Shown here: piece after piece, positions 19,401 through 34,500 of the stretch
How positions within the stretch are numbered: position 1 is the stretch's first letter
Layout: each line of letters opens with the position of its first letter
Source: Cocos nucifera
Lineage: Eukaryota; Streptophyta; Magnoliopsida; Arecales; Arecaceae
Assembly: GCA_006176705.1 (NCBI GenBank)
Contig: QRFJ01001028.1
Span: forward strand, 290,179-354,178
Direction: 5' to 3'
Length of the DNA stretch: 64,000 bases
Notes under the pieces: generated by a model
What the model was told of the DNA's origin: nothing
The model's database searches: none
Seen by the model: the letters and a program-made list of their open reading frames with translations, nothing else
Made by a program: the position numbers and the translations under genes

Positions 19401-22400
19401 TAACTTTTGTCTTAGAAGTATGTGTATGTTGGCCCCCCTGAAGGGTAAATTTCTGGTCCTGCCCCTGACCATCATTGTATTTGGTTTATAAAGTTCTCCT
19501 TTTGCATCCTTTGCATGTTACAAAAGTCACCTATATATGTATTTCTGTATATAAACATTTTATAAAGGAAAATGCTTTGTATCCCCTGAAACCTCCCTGA
19601 AACATGTTGAGCTCCTTTTTCACTATGGAGGGTACAGTTGGCACTGTGGCCTGATCTTCCATGTATGGAGCAGCATCTAAATTCATAACTTAGACTGGAC
19701 ATAGTTTGTGATTTTTTTAAGAGGCTAAGGAACGAGAAGCTTAAGTTACAATGAAAATGATATTGTTTAATTAGAAGTTAGAAAGAAGACCCACTTGGGT
19801 TACAAACATTTTTAACTAAAATTATTTGATACTATGTTTTCCTTGTATCATTATGTGCATTTGGTATTTTTGTTTGAATCCTTTCAACATCATATAATAT
19901 GTCTTAAAAGTGGATTTGCTAAATATGATTAGGAAAGCCTTACTCTTTTTCTCTTTTTCTTTCTATTTTTTTGACATGGAATGCTAAAATATTATGAGGC
20001 AATGTGCATTTTATTGTTTATGTTTGTCCTCATTATGCAGTATCCTACCAAGGCTTTGGCTCCATTGATGTTAGAAGATTACCGTAAAGTTATGGTAGAA
20101 CGAAGAGGAGAGGAAGAGCAATTTAGTTATGATCATATTGTGGATTGCATGAAGAAAGGTACGTGTAGTTTCTTGTACTTAGTAATTCTTGAAGGATTTA
20201 TTAAGTATCATGGATGATGTGGATGAAGAATTGGACTCAAGTTTAGTAATTTATCATTGTGATCCTCTTACTAGGCTTATCACCCTTTCACTTTCTTGCT
20301 GATTGCTCCACACTTGCCATATAGTCTTTTGAATCAAAACCTCCTTTTATCTATTCTTCGAAGCATGGTGTATGATACCTTATCGAACCTCCCATCAGTA
20401 TCATATCATACAGACCATGGTCTCAGCATGATATGTAGCCTGAACCAGACTGAACCGATCCTTATTGGGCCGAACCACACAGAATCGCTTGGTTTTGAGT
20501 GTTTTTTTTCCATTAAGGGCCTCGTACCAGTTTTGGGCCTCAAAAGTTGGGGGAGAAAAGGCTTTTCTCCCTTTATTTCAAGATAAGAGAGGAAAAGGGA
20601 TCTGAAGGAGAGGAGAGAGAGGGAGAGAGTGGAAGGGTAAGTAGGTATGGGGACATTGATGCTCGACTTGGAGTTGAACAAATGCATGTGTGCTGCATTT
20701 CCAGTTTTATCATACAAGGATTTTACATTTTTTCAGTGATAATTTGTTAATTTAACATTTATTATACTGTCACACCATACTTTACATAAAAAATTAAAGT
20801 GCATTGTATTTAGCCATTAGAATAAACTCGCAAAACCCTATTTTCCACTCAAACCTAAATATATGAAGCTTAAAAGCCTTGAAAAAAAATAATAATTCTT
20901 GGGTACAAATACCATAGCAAACCGGTTTGGTTTTGTATCATACCAGTCTCCTACCAATTTGCAGTCCAATGCAAGTATTGCGAATTTTGCTTCCAAGGTA
21001 GAGTTTTGGTTGTTGAATAGGTCTATTCCATTCTTTTGTTGTTTGATCGTGCATATGTTTAATTGATATAATCATGATAAAATTTATTTTTCCATATTTT
21101 AATGACTTTTTCTTAACTATCAGTTTTGACTGAGCTATATGCACTATTGTTGTTGGGTTTTATCTGAAATCTCAATTTTCTTATTGCGAACTAGTTATAA
21201 TTAACGTGCTCAAGCACATGTTATAAATAAAAATAACTTACTAAAAAATATAATCGATGTAGGTTATAAATTATGTAGATCATTAATGCAGTTGATTCCC
21301 TTCATTTAAGCTGCCTTCACCTATCCTACTACTTCCACCTTTCTAGTATGGCATGGTTTTACCCCAAAATAAACAAAATGGGGTTCCTGTGAAAGGAGGT
21401 GATTGATACAAAAGAGTTGATATCTACTATTATGATTGGAACTTGGGGCCACACATCTCCACCTCTTGAGTTTCACTCCACCATTGGAACCACACATTAT
21501 TTGTCTTCATCATATTCTTTTCCCCTATTTATTTTTTTTCCTGGCAATCCCAGTATCCATATCTTTTTCATAGTGACCCACCTCAAGGTTCCCTTCCCAC
21601 TCTTACCTTTCCATGTCACTTGCATCTTGTATGCAAGATTCATGATGAAAAAAGACGATTGACTAAAGGGAGTTGATAGAGAGATCAAAGGGACATGGAT
21701 AATAGTCAGGCATGAGAGATGTTAGAGTGAGTTGAAATTGAGATGATCTAAAGGATGAGATCATGCTGCAACTGAGTGGAAAAGGGGTCAGATCAGATCC
21801 CTCAAGAGCATAGGCAAGATGCATGTGTTTGGGATTCCACAAGGTAATAACAATTAGAGAGGAACATTAGTAGGATTGGCCAATTGAACTGAAAATCCAT
21901 TTTCATAGCAGAAGTAAGATAGATATCAGACAGCTGTTATGTTGGGTGAGGTGTTCTCAAGTTGCTGGAATCTATGAGTATATAGGAATTTGATACTAGC
22001 TGAGGTGTCCTCAAATCATTAAAATCCATGAGAGGGCAAACCCAAAATTAATCATATGGTGGGCCATAATATTAGTTAAATTTTACTCTTTAAGCATCGG
22101 TACAATCATGCTTGTTTATTAGAATATTATCAAATTGTAAAATAATGCTCAAATGATGTTTTGATTTTATTTCAATTTCAACCCTTCTCACTATGTTAAT
22201 GTGTGTGAGCATACACAACAATGGCAGTTAATTTACTTTTAATTGTTTTTCCTATTAAAATAAACTTTAATAACTAATGTTGTTTCTCTTTTTAGTGCTA
22301 TAACGGCTGACTATATTTGTTGTAATGACCATTGATTCTCAAGAAAATTGATCAATAGTTGATTAGGTATATAACAATTAAGGTTCACCGACTCGGTACC

Positions 22401-25400
22401 AGATCCTATGCCAGTTGGTTAGTTGGCAGTATGGGTTGGTACACCCTCGTACTGAGCCCGAACGGAAATGAACGTGGGGGAGAGGGAGAATTAGCGAGGA
22501 AAAGAGAGAGAGACAGGAGGAGGGAGGGAAAGGAAGGGAAGGAAAGGAAGGCTGGCGGAGACGTCGATGGTGACCACCGGAGGGTAGGTCGCCCCTGTTT
22601 CAACCCCACAGATGCCATGGGGTCCTTTATCACCGTCCAAGGGCCTCAGTGGCCCTCCAGTGGCTTATCCGCTGCCTTCCCTTGAGTCCAATCCTCTCCC
22701 TCCCCCTCTTTCTCTATTCTTCTCTCATAGAGGAGGGTGGAGCCCCGAAGGCCTCGGCGGACCACTGCCGGCCTTTCTCTCTCCTTCCCACCCCCCCTCT
22801 TTCTCTTCCTCGCTTTCTTGCTCCCTCATTCCATTTTCATGGGCGTTTCGAATCAAATGCCCGAATCACATGAGTAGACCGCCAATATGGTTCGGCATGC
22901 CTTGAACTATCCTGTTCAGGGTGGTTCAGTATTTCATATTAATAACTATTATTTCGACTATAATGGTGTAATAGTTTAGTAGAGACTCTATTATTTTTGA
23001 TATTGCCACTATCTACTTTACAAACAATTTCTAAAATAACTCGCTTTTAAAGCCCTGATAAGGGAAGTGAATTAGTGGCTTAGCATCGATGAAGTCTATT
23101 ATCTTTAAGATCTTGTTGATCTTAAGAAAACCTTCTGGATCCTATGAAGGCCCTTTTGATGAGGGTGTTGGTTGATATTTCTTTGTTAGAATTCATTTAT
23201 TGAAAAATACTAATGAAGAAAAACCATTACAGATTAGAGAGTCTCAAAAAACAAAATGCTCAATTTAACGGGTTCTTATGGTAAGTATTCTTGTTGAGGT
23301 TTTTTTGGTTTGGGGTGTGGGGGAGGGTTGGCCTGTGCACCACCTGCCATGAGTGGGTGGGGCTAGGGATTGGGGTGGTATGGGAAGAATTACAAACAAT
23401 ATAAAAATTGGAACTTTGGTGGGGAAGTTCATGCAGACTGCAGAGTATTTATGTGTGTGAATTGTTACGTTTTGGGACATGCAGGACTATTTTTCTAGGC
23501 AATCTGAGTATTGCTGTTTTAGCTTTCTGAGGAACTCCTATTCAGAGTGTTGTTTTGCATCATTTCCAACATAAGGGGTATCTTCAGATTACAAAAATAT
23601 TCACACTGGAAGAAATATTCATACTTTTATATAGTTTTGAGACTTAGGATTTGGTGCTACTTTTGTGCTTTTGCTCCGCACACCTATAGATTTAATGAAC
23701 ACAAGATTGACTGCTTTTGGAAATGATGAAAGAATGACTAATTATCTGCTTCATAGAATTGCATGTTTGGATATGATTTAATGATAAACATGTATGTCTG
23801 TCAAAGTATTTAAAATAAAAGAATATATAGAATTTTATGTTACTTGAAGTGTCTTATATGGTTTCATTTACAGATGAGACACCATAAATTTTCACTTTTC
23901 ACTTTCTGCATTAACAACATTGCAGCTCTAATATGAAGTATGTGCTCTACATGCTGGTTTATATTGTGTTCTGCTGATGATTTCTCCAATCATTCATTGG
24001 AGCAGCATATTTTTTCTGGTTATATATTTAAGGTTAATGGGAGTGAGATGCATGTATTATCTAATTTAATGTTCTCTCATTTCTGCTAAATATGAGTTTG
24101 TATGCTTGTAGGGTCAGTAGCATGATTGCTTAATATGTTTCTCCATCTTTCTTGTAGTTACAACATTGGATTTGAAGCAGACTGTCCAAGTTGATAAAGA
24201 TCTTCAGATCCGTGCTTATTATGCTGGGCATGTATGTTAGTTATTCTTACGTTTTCTGGCATGACTCATTCTGTGTTCTTTTCTAAGTCGTGTTATTAAA
24301 GCTTTGCCTGTTAAATCTTTTGTATCTTCAACATTCTTGCACTGCACAATATAATTTCTCTTCCCATTACTTTCTCCGTATCTTATTCATTCTTCCTGAA
24401 GGTAATTTTTGATTTATCACAATCATCAATAGAAGAGAATAGTTTTTCAGAAACATTCATGATTTCTTGATGCAATGCCCTATGGAGAAAGTGTTGCACT
24501 ATGAGCAAGTGTAGATGAAGTAATGAGGTAGAGAGAATTCTAAAAGAAAGCCAAAGATTAGCTCTCCTGCTGCAGAAAGTGGACAGATTTAAATTGATTT
24601 TGAATTTAACAAGAAGGAAAGCAACAGAGACTGTGCTAGAGTTTCTAGTTTGGCCACAAAGGTTGAGGAATATCAATAAATGAAATGCATATATTTTTAT
24701 TTTGAGAGGAAAAGGAGAGAATGGAGAAATAAAGAACTCTTGTGGTCTGAATTTGTTATTCAGGTTGAAAGGGGTATTGGATATGAAAATAATTGATAAA
24801 GAGATCAGGCCAGCTCCAACTTTCTGCACAATTTGCTTAGCTGCCAAGAGAATCAACTGTTAAGCAGTATATCAGCAGTATCTGCAGAGCAAGAAAATTG
24901 ATTCTTTTTCAACCCGTAACAATAACAGATGCATTAGATTAGATCCATAGATCAAAAAGAAAGTTAGCAGAGTCTTAAGTGAAGAAATCTGACAGAGTAA
25001 GGGGATAGAATAAAGGAAGAACCGAAAGAATATAGAGACGAAGAGGAAGAGCCCTGCGAAATAAACCTTCCAACTGACTCCTACAGCTGGCCAATATACT
25101 CAACCTTATAGCCTGGTTTGTGCTGTTTTCATTACCTAACCTGAGTTCATTTAGGAATAGTACTACATAGTACAGACAAAGAAACTGACTTTCTACAGTG
25201 AGCCCATACCACTAATTGGGTCCAAAACATTGTAAACTATAAGCAATATAAAAGAAAACAGCATCCTATGAGCTGGGTTTCCAACATCCCTTAAAACCCT
25301 TGTGTGATTTCGAACATAATTTAAACTCCATTTAGTTGTCATGAACAATGAACCTCTTGAGCCATAAAGTTCTTATTTACTTTCCATTTTTTTAAAGCTT

Positions 25401-27479
25401 GGACAGGGACATAATGCCCGGGCTTATATGAGATTGGAAAAATGTGTTTTATTAGATGATCCACTTGATAACAATGTTCTTTCAATAATAATGCTGCTCT
25501 TTTTCATTCAGTTTGTTGGCATTGGTTTTGTAACTCACTTCAAGGTTACCAGGTCAAATCTCTGGTTTTCGATTATCATAAGATCTCTCTCTTTCTCTCT
25601 TTCTGCAAATATGAGGGATTGTTCTCTGTTCATACTTTCCATCAGCTGGTACAAAACTTTATAGGAGTATCTCAGCTATATCTACATAATGTGTACTCCA
25701 ATATCTACTGATTCCCTATGTTTCTTCTAGTTCATGAAAGCTTGCTTCTTTACTTTTCTAGATGAAAGCATTGATTTATAGGCTGCTGTGGAAATAGAGA
25801 TACAGTCTAATACCATGGTTGTGAGAATTTGTACAGGCATGCATTAATCCCACATTTGGTCGCATTGCGATGGTTTGGTCTTGGGTACTTGAGCAGGGCC
25901 AAGGACCAAAATTAATAACCTTCTGGTTATCCCTTTTTGGGTGAGGTATTGGGTCTCTGCGGTAGTATGTGATATATTGGCTGAGCATATCATCATTTCT
26001 TTATATGATGCTAGCCTGTTTCTTCATTCTTATGTTTGTGTGATGTATAGTGTAAAACTGTAAATCATATCATTCTTTTGGTTATACCTTTTTTGCCAAA
26101 ACTTCTCTTATACTTAGGTTCTTTAGATTAAATCGCTTGCTTGCTTCTTCTTTTCTTATATGTTCGTGTATGTGTGCCTCTCTTAAGTCTTGCTGATTTT
26201 AATTTAGTTAAATCATGTTTAAGGTTCTTGGAGCTGTGATGATTTATGCAAAGGTTGGAGACACTGCTATGGTGTACACTGGGGATTACAATATGACACC
26301 GGATAGACATCTTGGAGCAGCTCAAATTGATCGCTTACAGCTGGACCTTCTTGTAACAGAGTACCACAAAACTTAATCTATACTGAAATTGCAAAAATTG
26401 TTACATGTCTGGAATATATGAACCTAAAACTTATCTGAAATTTTGTCAGTATGGATCTTTGTTGTTGTTGAGAATTGACACAATTCCAGTGGTGCCCACT
26501 AGGTTGTTCACAAGCCTTAAATGAATTGCTTATTTTTCCTTTGATTTTGAAAAATATACCTCAATTCTCAAGAAACAACTTGAAGACTGAATTTGTAACT
26601 TAAATATATTCTTATATTGGGCATGGGAAAGATGTTCTTTTATGGTACTCTGTTATATGCTTTTTGAAAACCATTTCAGATCTTTTAATATTGCAAAAGG
26701 CTTAATAGCTTATCCCTTCCAGCAGTGCATTCAAAAATCAAAAGTCATGGGTTAGATATCCATTTGTGTAGGTATTAAATCTGGTCTCTTCATTGCATTC
26801 CTATTTTGAGGAAGGTCTATGTTTTAAGTGGCTTTAAGTGGAACTAACTTACATGAATGTAATTTGTTAACATTATTGATTTATTTTCTTGATCCTCACC
26901 CTGCTGAGTTTCTAGCATGTTACTGCTGTAAGATTCAAAAGTTAGACTCTTACACACCAGGGGAATTGGTTATTGGTGTAAAATGTATCTGTGAATCAGT
27001 ATGCTAAAATTCATCACCTACTCAGTAATATGGATCTTTAACCATAAGTTATAGGCTAGCAGTTATGCATCCAGCTGCTAGTGACAAAAAAAAAAAGAAA
27101 AAGAGGAAAAGGAAATAATAGATGCCTGAAAATGAGATGTTGAAGTATATTGGTTAAAAATATAGTGTTCTGTGGGAAATGGGGAATTCAGACATGGGAA
27201 CAACACCCAATATTATGTGGCCTTCATAGATTGCAAAGTGTGTTAGGTATTTGCTGGAAAAGTTCTGGGAGAATATATAAGTTAGGAACACATAAAGGTA
27301 CTTGGTAGTAGAATTGGGGATATTAGAAGGTGATCATGGAGAAAAGTGTCATGTTTGAGAGAAGGTAAAAACCATATATTGTTGAGAACATTTTCTGGTG
27401 AAATAACATTGAGAATATTGGGGAGTCATAAAAATTGAAGGATGTAGATATATAATGTACATGTTTGTGTACATCCATT

Positions 27480-27536
<57 letters not shown>

Positions 27537-30500
27537 TATTTAAAAATTCAAGTTTTATTTCAGATGATATGCTATATGCTAGTTTGTCTTGATTTCATCT
27601 GTCATTTTTTCTACCGAAGAGGCCCTTCCATTTTTCTTAGACTATGTAACTAATTCCTATTTAAATAATCTTGATTGATTAAGAAAACAGAAAAAAGAAG
27701 TCCTATCTTTAAAAAAAAAGAAAAAGAAAAAGAAAGGAAAAGTTAATTGAATTCTGATCCTATTTCTTAGGGAGGTGAGTTTCTGAAGCCTTCTATTCCT
27801 CTTTGATCCTGAGTTCAATTCTAACCCTTTTTCAAGCTTAGGAAGAAGGAAAAAATGCAAAAGAGGTCCCACTATTTTTCTACAATTTATATGTAGTAGA
27901 ATCTAAAATTTTTTGTTTATTATTTTCTCGAATGTGCATTGTGACTTTCCTATTGCTAGTGTGCATGTGTGTATATGTGGTGATTAAAACTAGGGATGAT
28001 TTGACCTATGTCGAAAAACCTGTTGTTACATCTTGATATTCTAAACAATATAGTCTTTGCTGAAATCTTTGATTTCCTTCATAACTAACCTTTCCATGTC
28101 ACTTGACTTTGAGTTCTATTTCGTGTTTTGGAAGCTTGTGTCTTCTCTTGAATAATTGATCCGAAACCTACATTGTTTTAAAATGATAAAAGCCCAATCA
28201 ATTTTAAAAAATGGGTCCTTCAATTTTTTTTCCCGACCTTTTAGTTGATTTCAAGTTTACTTGATGCTTTGAAGTTTTAAATCTCGGCTTATTTTTGTAA
28301 TTAATGCTTCCTTTAAAATTTTGGATGCTACATTTGGCTTGAGTTTTAGTCTTTGAATGCTGTGCTTACCCATAAAGATCCTGATTCATTCTTTTAGGAA
28401 GTTTGGATTCTGTTAGTCTGAAATGAGGTTTAAATTTCTGTTCAGAAAAATTATGAAATTATGTGAGTCAAATTATCATTTCGGAACTGCATGTATTCCA
28501 ACTTAAATTCTGCTCTTGCTGTTAGCTTTTCTACATCTATTTTCATTGGAATGCTTTTGTTATTGGAGCTTTCCATAATGGCATCTGTGAAGTTCTATAA
28601 AGTAGCACCGTCTGTTGTCTTTCATTTAGTGCATTCAAGCCTGTATATTGCTATACTCTTGAATACAAAAATAATTTTGTCTTTGAACATTTTTATCTAT
28701 GTTCTTTTTACTAGGTTATATGATCATTCATTTTCTTTATTTTCTTTGTTTCTGTAGATCCACATATGCAACAACTATACGTGATTCCAAATATGCTCGA
28801 GAGAGGGAGTTCTTAAAGGCTGTATGTTGACCTTTTTCATGCGTTACATTTGTAGAATTATCTGATTAAATCTGAGAGCATCATTAGAACACCCTTGAGT
28901 GTTCATGGAATGCCATGCTTCAATCTTGTGATTGCTAGTAAAGTGCTTGGTATCTGCCCCCCAAATCATCCCATCCTTGGAACTGACTTGTAAATCAGGC
29001 TAACATATTGCACCATAGTTGATCCTCAGCTGCCCAAGCAAGGGTTCATATCTGGGTTATTGGCTATTTCATTTGGGACTGGTTCAAATGTTTGCTCTGA
29101 GACACTATTAAAAAAAAATTGTCATGAAGTCGTAAGAAGAAGAAATAATCACTAAAATTACTAAAAAAACTGCAGGTAGAGAATGAACCAAAAAATATTC
29201 TGGATATGTCATATATATCAGAATGTTTAATAAAATTTTAGTGTCATATAATAATGATGAACAATACATGATTAAAGTGCTAATTCAAAAGACTTAATAA
29301 ACTGAAAGTCATTTGGAAGTTAAGCGAGAAATAGTGTTATAAATCAAAGGTCGTTATTAACAAAACCTCTATGATTTCTCCATGTAATACTTTGACAAGG
29401 TAGAAAGTTGTGTCCAGACTAGCAGGGGCAATGGTTCTTTTTGCATAGCTTATTGTGCCCTTGCTTGCAACCATCACCTTTTTGTTCTGCTTAATTGACA
29501 AAAATCACAGGCATTGGTCTATTACTTGGTCAGCTGGCTGAAAACATTTGTGGTGCTTGTGGGACCCATTTTCCACTTCATGAGGTCCATAACCTTCCGT
29601 TGCTTTGACATTGCTTAGAGGTGACTGTCAATGCTAAAGAGTTACCCATCTATGTTTAAAAATGTGAGCCATATTAAAGTTTTCTGGAAAAATCAACACT
29701 TCCACCAACCAGATAATGAAACAACCTCAACATAAATCATATGCATGTTTAAGTAATGAAATCAGTGAGGAAGTAGCACAAACCATTTAGAGCATCCACA
29801 AAGTTGAACTTCTGGTGGGCATATGAGATGAATTTAATGATGATGGACTTGTTAGGTTTGATATAGAGCTGACACTTTATCCAAATGCACTAGTCTTAAG
29901 ATCGAAAACTAAGTAGAATAATTGTAAGGAGAGAAAGATTGGAGAAAATAAGAATAGATAGAGAGAGAGTATAATATAAGGAAAAGAGAGGGGGTTTCTA
30001 TCAAACATTGGTTTGCTTTCTTTTTCTTCAACTAAAATATCAAACAGTTATCTAAAATTGTTAATCTACAAGTGTGCCATTTCTTAGATATTAAAACCAC
30101 GGTGGTTTTAATATATTAAAACCACGGTGGTTTTAATATATTAAAACCACGGTGGTTTTAATATATAAAATCTCAATCTTCAACATCGGAAAATCTTGGG
30201 AAAGACAAAATCATGATGTTGAAATTAAAAGCCTCCAAACACAGGGAGACAACAAATTTGGCCTAGATTTGACCACCATGCCCTACAGCCTGCTCTCATC
30301 CTAAATGCATGATCTTGAACAAAGATACCTTTCTAAAGTTTTCAATTGCATTAGAAGATGGACTTTAATAATCTACTCCTCCATGGACACAAGTTTGATG
30401 AAGTGATTAGAAAATCCTTATTACATGGAAACTTTAGGAGAAAATGTTGGAATACATGCAATTACATAACAATTTACTATTGAGGGGTACTCCTACAATA

Positions 30501-31452
30501 TGTACGCTTATAGATATGTTATCTCTCTAATGTAGTCTATGGACAACTAGTAACTAAGTTATGTAATTGCATATGGAATGGTACAAAATCTACATCTTAC
30601 ACCTACTGTTCTACCATCTTTGTCACCATCTTTTTTCACTTTAAGTAATACAGATGGCATGTTAACCTGACCATTCTAGTGATGGATATTTTGTTTAATA
30701 TACTAATACATCCTGTTTCTTAGGTCCATAAATGCATTAGTGGAGGAGGTAAAGTTCTAGTACCAACATTTGCTTTGGGGAGAGCCCAGGTACTTAATAC
30801 TCCAAGCTATTTTTGTTTCCTTTTGTTTTCATGTTTTCTTGGTTAACAAGCTTTTTGTGGTTTTTGGCTTGCTTTTTAAAATGGATTAAATTCATCAGTT
30901 ATATATGTTGCTATCTTCTAGAATAGAGAAAAAATTGATTATTGAATTTCTGCTATCATGTATTTTGTCTTCCCATTACATTCTGTATATTTATTCCTTT
31001 CCAATATCATATCCTGTTTTTCTCTGCTCTAATTTCTAAAACATATATATATATATATAAAGAGAGAGAGAGGTAGACTGGGCTCCACTCGACCGGATCT
31101 CAGTCCATATCCGGTTGGATCTCCGGCCATTGGATCAGCGCGCATCTCCGAGAACAGGCATCTGAAAAGGTATGCCTTCAGAGCTGGAAAAAAAAACTGA
31201 AGGCGACTTTTTTTTTCAGGTGCAGAAGGCCCTGTTTTTTTTTTTCATTTTTTTAGTCCTTTTCAGCCCTGAAGATGCCTTCAAGGCTGAAAAAACTAAA
31301 AAAAATAAGTTTTTTTTCAGGCGTGTGCGCCTGTTTTTTCAGTCCTAAAGGCACGCTTTTTTAGGTGCTTATTCTTGGAGATGCGCGCTGATCCAACGGC
31401 TGGGGATCCAACCAGATATGGACTGAAATTCGATCGAGCGGAGCCCAGTCTA

Positions 31453-31516
<64 letters not shown>

Positions 31517-34500
31517 CTTGTTAATTCCAATGACAGCTATTTCATGAATAGAACTTTCATACCAAGTGTGTACAAGTCAAAAAGTTTAGAAGCCTTTTAC
31601 CTGGAGGAAAGAAAAGTTACTCATCCTCGAAAGAGTTACATGATGGAACATGCTCCTCTCAATGTGTCCTTCCTTCAGCATAGTCTTGCACCACTTTCTG
31701 CTCTTGAACCATAGTGCCACAACCAAGAATGGAAATTAAATCTTAGAATATGACCTTTATTGCTTTCTATGATTGGAAAGTGAGAGAGAACATGGGTTTT
31801 TATAATGGTGGGGCTCCTCAGGCCCATAGGACTTACTAGCTCCAAGAAGATACAATTATTCTTAGAAAAATAAAGATAATTACAAAAAATACTTTTCTAA
31901 GAACTCAACCAACAACTGTTTCTTAAAGAAGGAAACAAGAAAAGTGGATTAAGAATATTCAAAACATCATCCTCAATTTGAGCTGGTCATGCAATGACAA
32001 TATCCTAATTTTCTATCTCTGTCTACTTCATTCTGCATTAATGATCTTCACTAAAACAACCATATCTTCCTTATTAAACCTTTGCTTGAGGTGATAAATG
32101 TTGTGCTGAAAACTAACTTGATGCCAAATGCAATGAAAGTAATTTGTATAAAAAATTCTGGTGACATTAATCTTCGTGAAGTCATCGTTGGACTAATGTT
32201 CACAAGGTTGCTTTTTGTAAAATCATTGGACATTTATGAGTCAATTTCTACCTTGAATTCTCTCATGTTAGTGATGAGGCTGGTGGTCATCCAGGGTAGG
32301 TTCCACTCACCAACTTATCTCAACAAGAACCTTGAGGCATTCTCTTCCATGTTTGTTCCAGCATAACTTTCAATGTAACCATGCAATCCAACCATGTAGG
32401 CATTCTTTCACAATCCTAAAATTTGAGCCTGATCAAATCCCTTGGTATGACCATAAAGTGGAGCAAAACACTACAAAAATTTAACATCCTCAATGGAAAA
32501 TATATGATCAAAAAGGTTTGCCAAACTGTCCTGAGCTGGCTGGTTTGGGTGGTACCTACTGAATTGGTAAGGAATGGGGATGATAAGGCCTCCCAGCTTA
32601 GGACAAGGGTCAAAGTCAAACCGCTCCAGATCGAGTGGAACCAACCAGTTTCCCTTGGTTTTGAGCGGTTCTAATTGGCACCTGTTGCTTCATGCCTGAG
32701 AACTGATTGGAAGAGGGAGAAAAGGATTCTCCAGAGTCCAGACCCTTTCTCTCATTTTTAGTGGTTTACAAGGTGGGAGAAAGTGGAATAGATGGGGAGT
32801 GTTTGGGAGCCCAATTCATGCTGAAATCGAGTGCGAGAGGGGTAATTTCCTATTTCTTCTCTCTTTGTTTTCTTTTCACGCCTAAATATTTGACAAGGGA
32901 AATATGAAAAATTGGTGAAAACTAACCTGAGGTTTGTCAAAGTTCCTGGCCATGAATCTTTTAGCTTCTGTGAGGCTTGACATGGTTCAGCTAATCATAA
33001 TACTCGCCAGCTGTATTTTGCGCTGCATCAAAGCGAATGCACAGCAGCCTGATTCATGTCCATATCAACTGCACTCGGGACCATTATAATCCAAAAAAAT
33101 GTGAAACATTTAAGAAAAGCCCAAAAGTAGTATATTTGAACTTCAACCATCTTAGAAAAATTAAAGCCAATGAAAGAAAAAATAATTAAAATTTGTATTT
33201 TGGCTGAACCAATACCTGACCGGTACGACACTACGTATTGTGTGTTGGTATGGTATGGTGTGATATAATACCATACCGATGCTTGACCATTACATGTCAC
33301 GGTAGTCAGTAGTAGTTCAGCCATCCTTGGATCAAGCCATGTATGACTAAAGAATATAAAATAACCCATAATACTTAGACAAGAGTCCACTTACAAAGTT
33401 CATGTATCCTTTATGCACAATATATAGCTTCAAAATACAAGAATCTAAACAGAAACCAAGGCATTGCTGGTGCCACTTCAATGACAACTAAGTCTGAGAT
33501 GTTAATTTCAAATGGTTATGGAAACATTTTAAGGCTCTCTTGGTAGTAGTTGTGGTAGTGGCAATGATATGTTTAAATGGTTCCAGAACTTTTTTTGGCT
33601 TAAAAAAGGTCACAGCTATTCAAAAACAAGCACGGAGCTCTTTTTGATACTGGTCTCTGTGGAAGGTGCAGCAATATTTGTAGTGGGCTCGACTGCAATC
33701 GATGTTTTTGATGTTGTTTCTTGTTGGCAAGGCTGTAACACAGCTCTACAACTTTGGAGGATGAAGCCCTAGTGGAGAAGAAAGAAGAGGTTCTTGAGTG
33801 TCCCGAGAAATGAGGAGCAGCGAGCACCTTGGTGGGATTCAGTATGGTAGGGGACAGTAATAGATGTAGATAGCTTTTTTGACTAGAGGTTTGCTAGGAA
33901 GTTATAGGAACTTGACAAATGGGGAGAGATGAACAATGCCATACAATCCTCCAATGTCCAATAGATGCATCATAACCTGGAATGGTCATTGACGGTCACA
34001 ATTTTACTGTTGTGATGCAACAATGTGTGAAGCTTTAGTGCTATATATGGTATGGTAAGGTGCATAGAACATCCATTTTAGTTGTCTAATATGGTGAATA
34101 AACTCTTGGATGGTTTAATCATCTGAACAAGTTGCAAGGAACTCTTGATTGAGCTAATATTTAAAACCACGTTAGACTTAAAGAACCACCCCATAAAGGT
34201 GACCCAACACCCCTTTTAGAGAGGGAAGATTGACAAGTGAAGGACAAGGTGACCAACTTCATAATGTTGAATGTCTGATTATGAACAAGCTTTCATGTGT
34301 TAATAAATTTTGCAAAATGACCATCTCCATTAGAATGTGCTGGATCCATCTTGTATGTATGATTAGACATAACATGATATTGAGTCACCAAGAGGATTAA
34401 ACATTCCCTTGGAAAACCAAGAGCCTGCCAAAGCGTAGCAATAGAGGGCAACTAAACTTCTTTTCTTAATAATAATGAAAGGTAAAAATTGAGAAAAGAA

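Noticed and set aside
20041..20217. Separate small gene at 19981-20217
   Set aside because: It is exon 4 of CPSF73-II with flanking intron read through; the splice sites and conserved residues define the true exon.
22359..22905. Frames of 75-108 codons on both strands in intron 4
   Set aside because: Low-complexity Pro/Ser/Arg/Gly composition from a purine/pyrimidine-biased repeat island; no recognisable domain.
24383..24856. 157-aa minus-strand frame in intron 5
   Set aside because: Hydrophobic low-similarity translation with no domain; probably part of a non-coding retroelement remnant.
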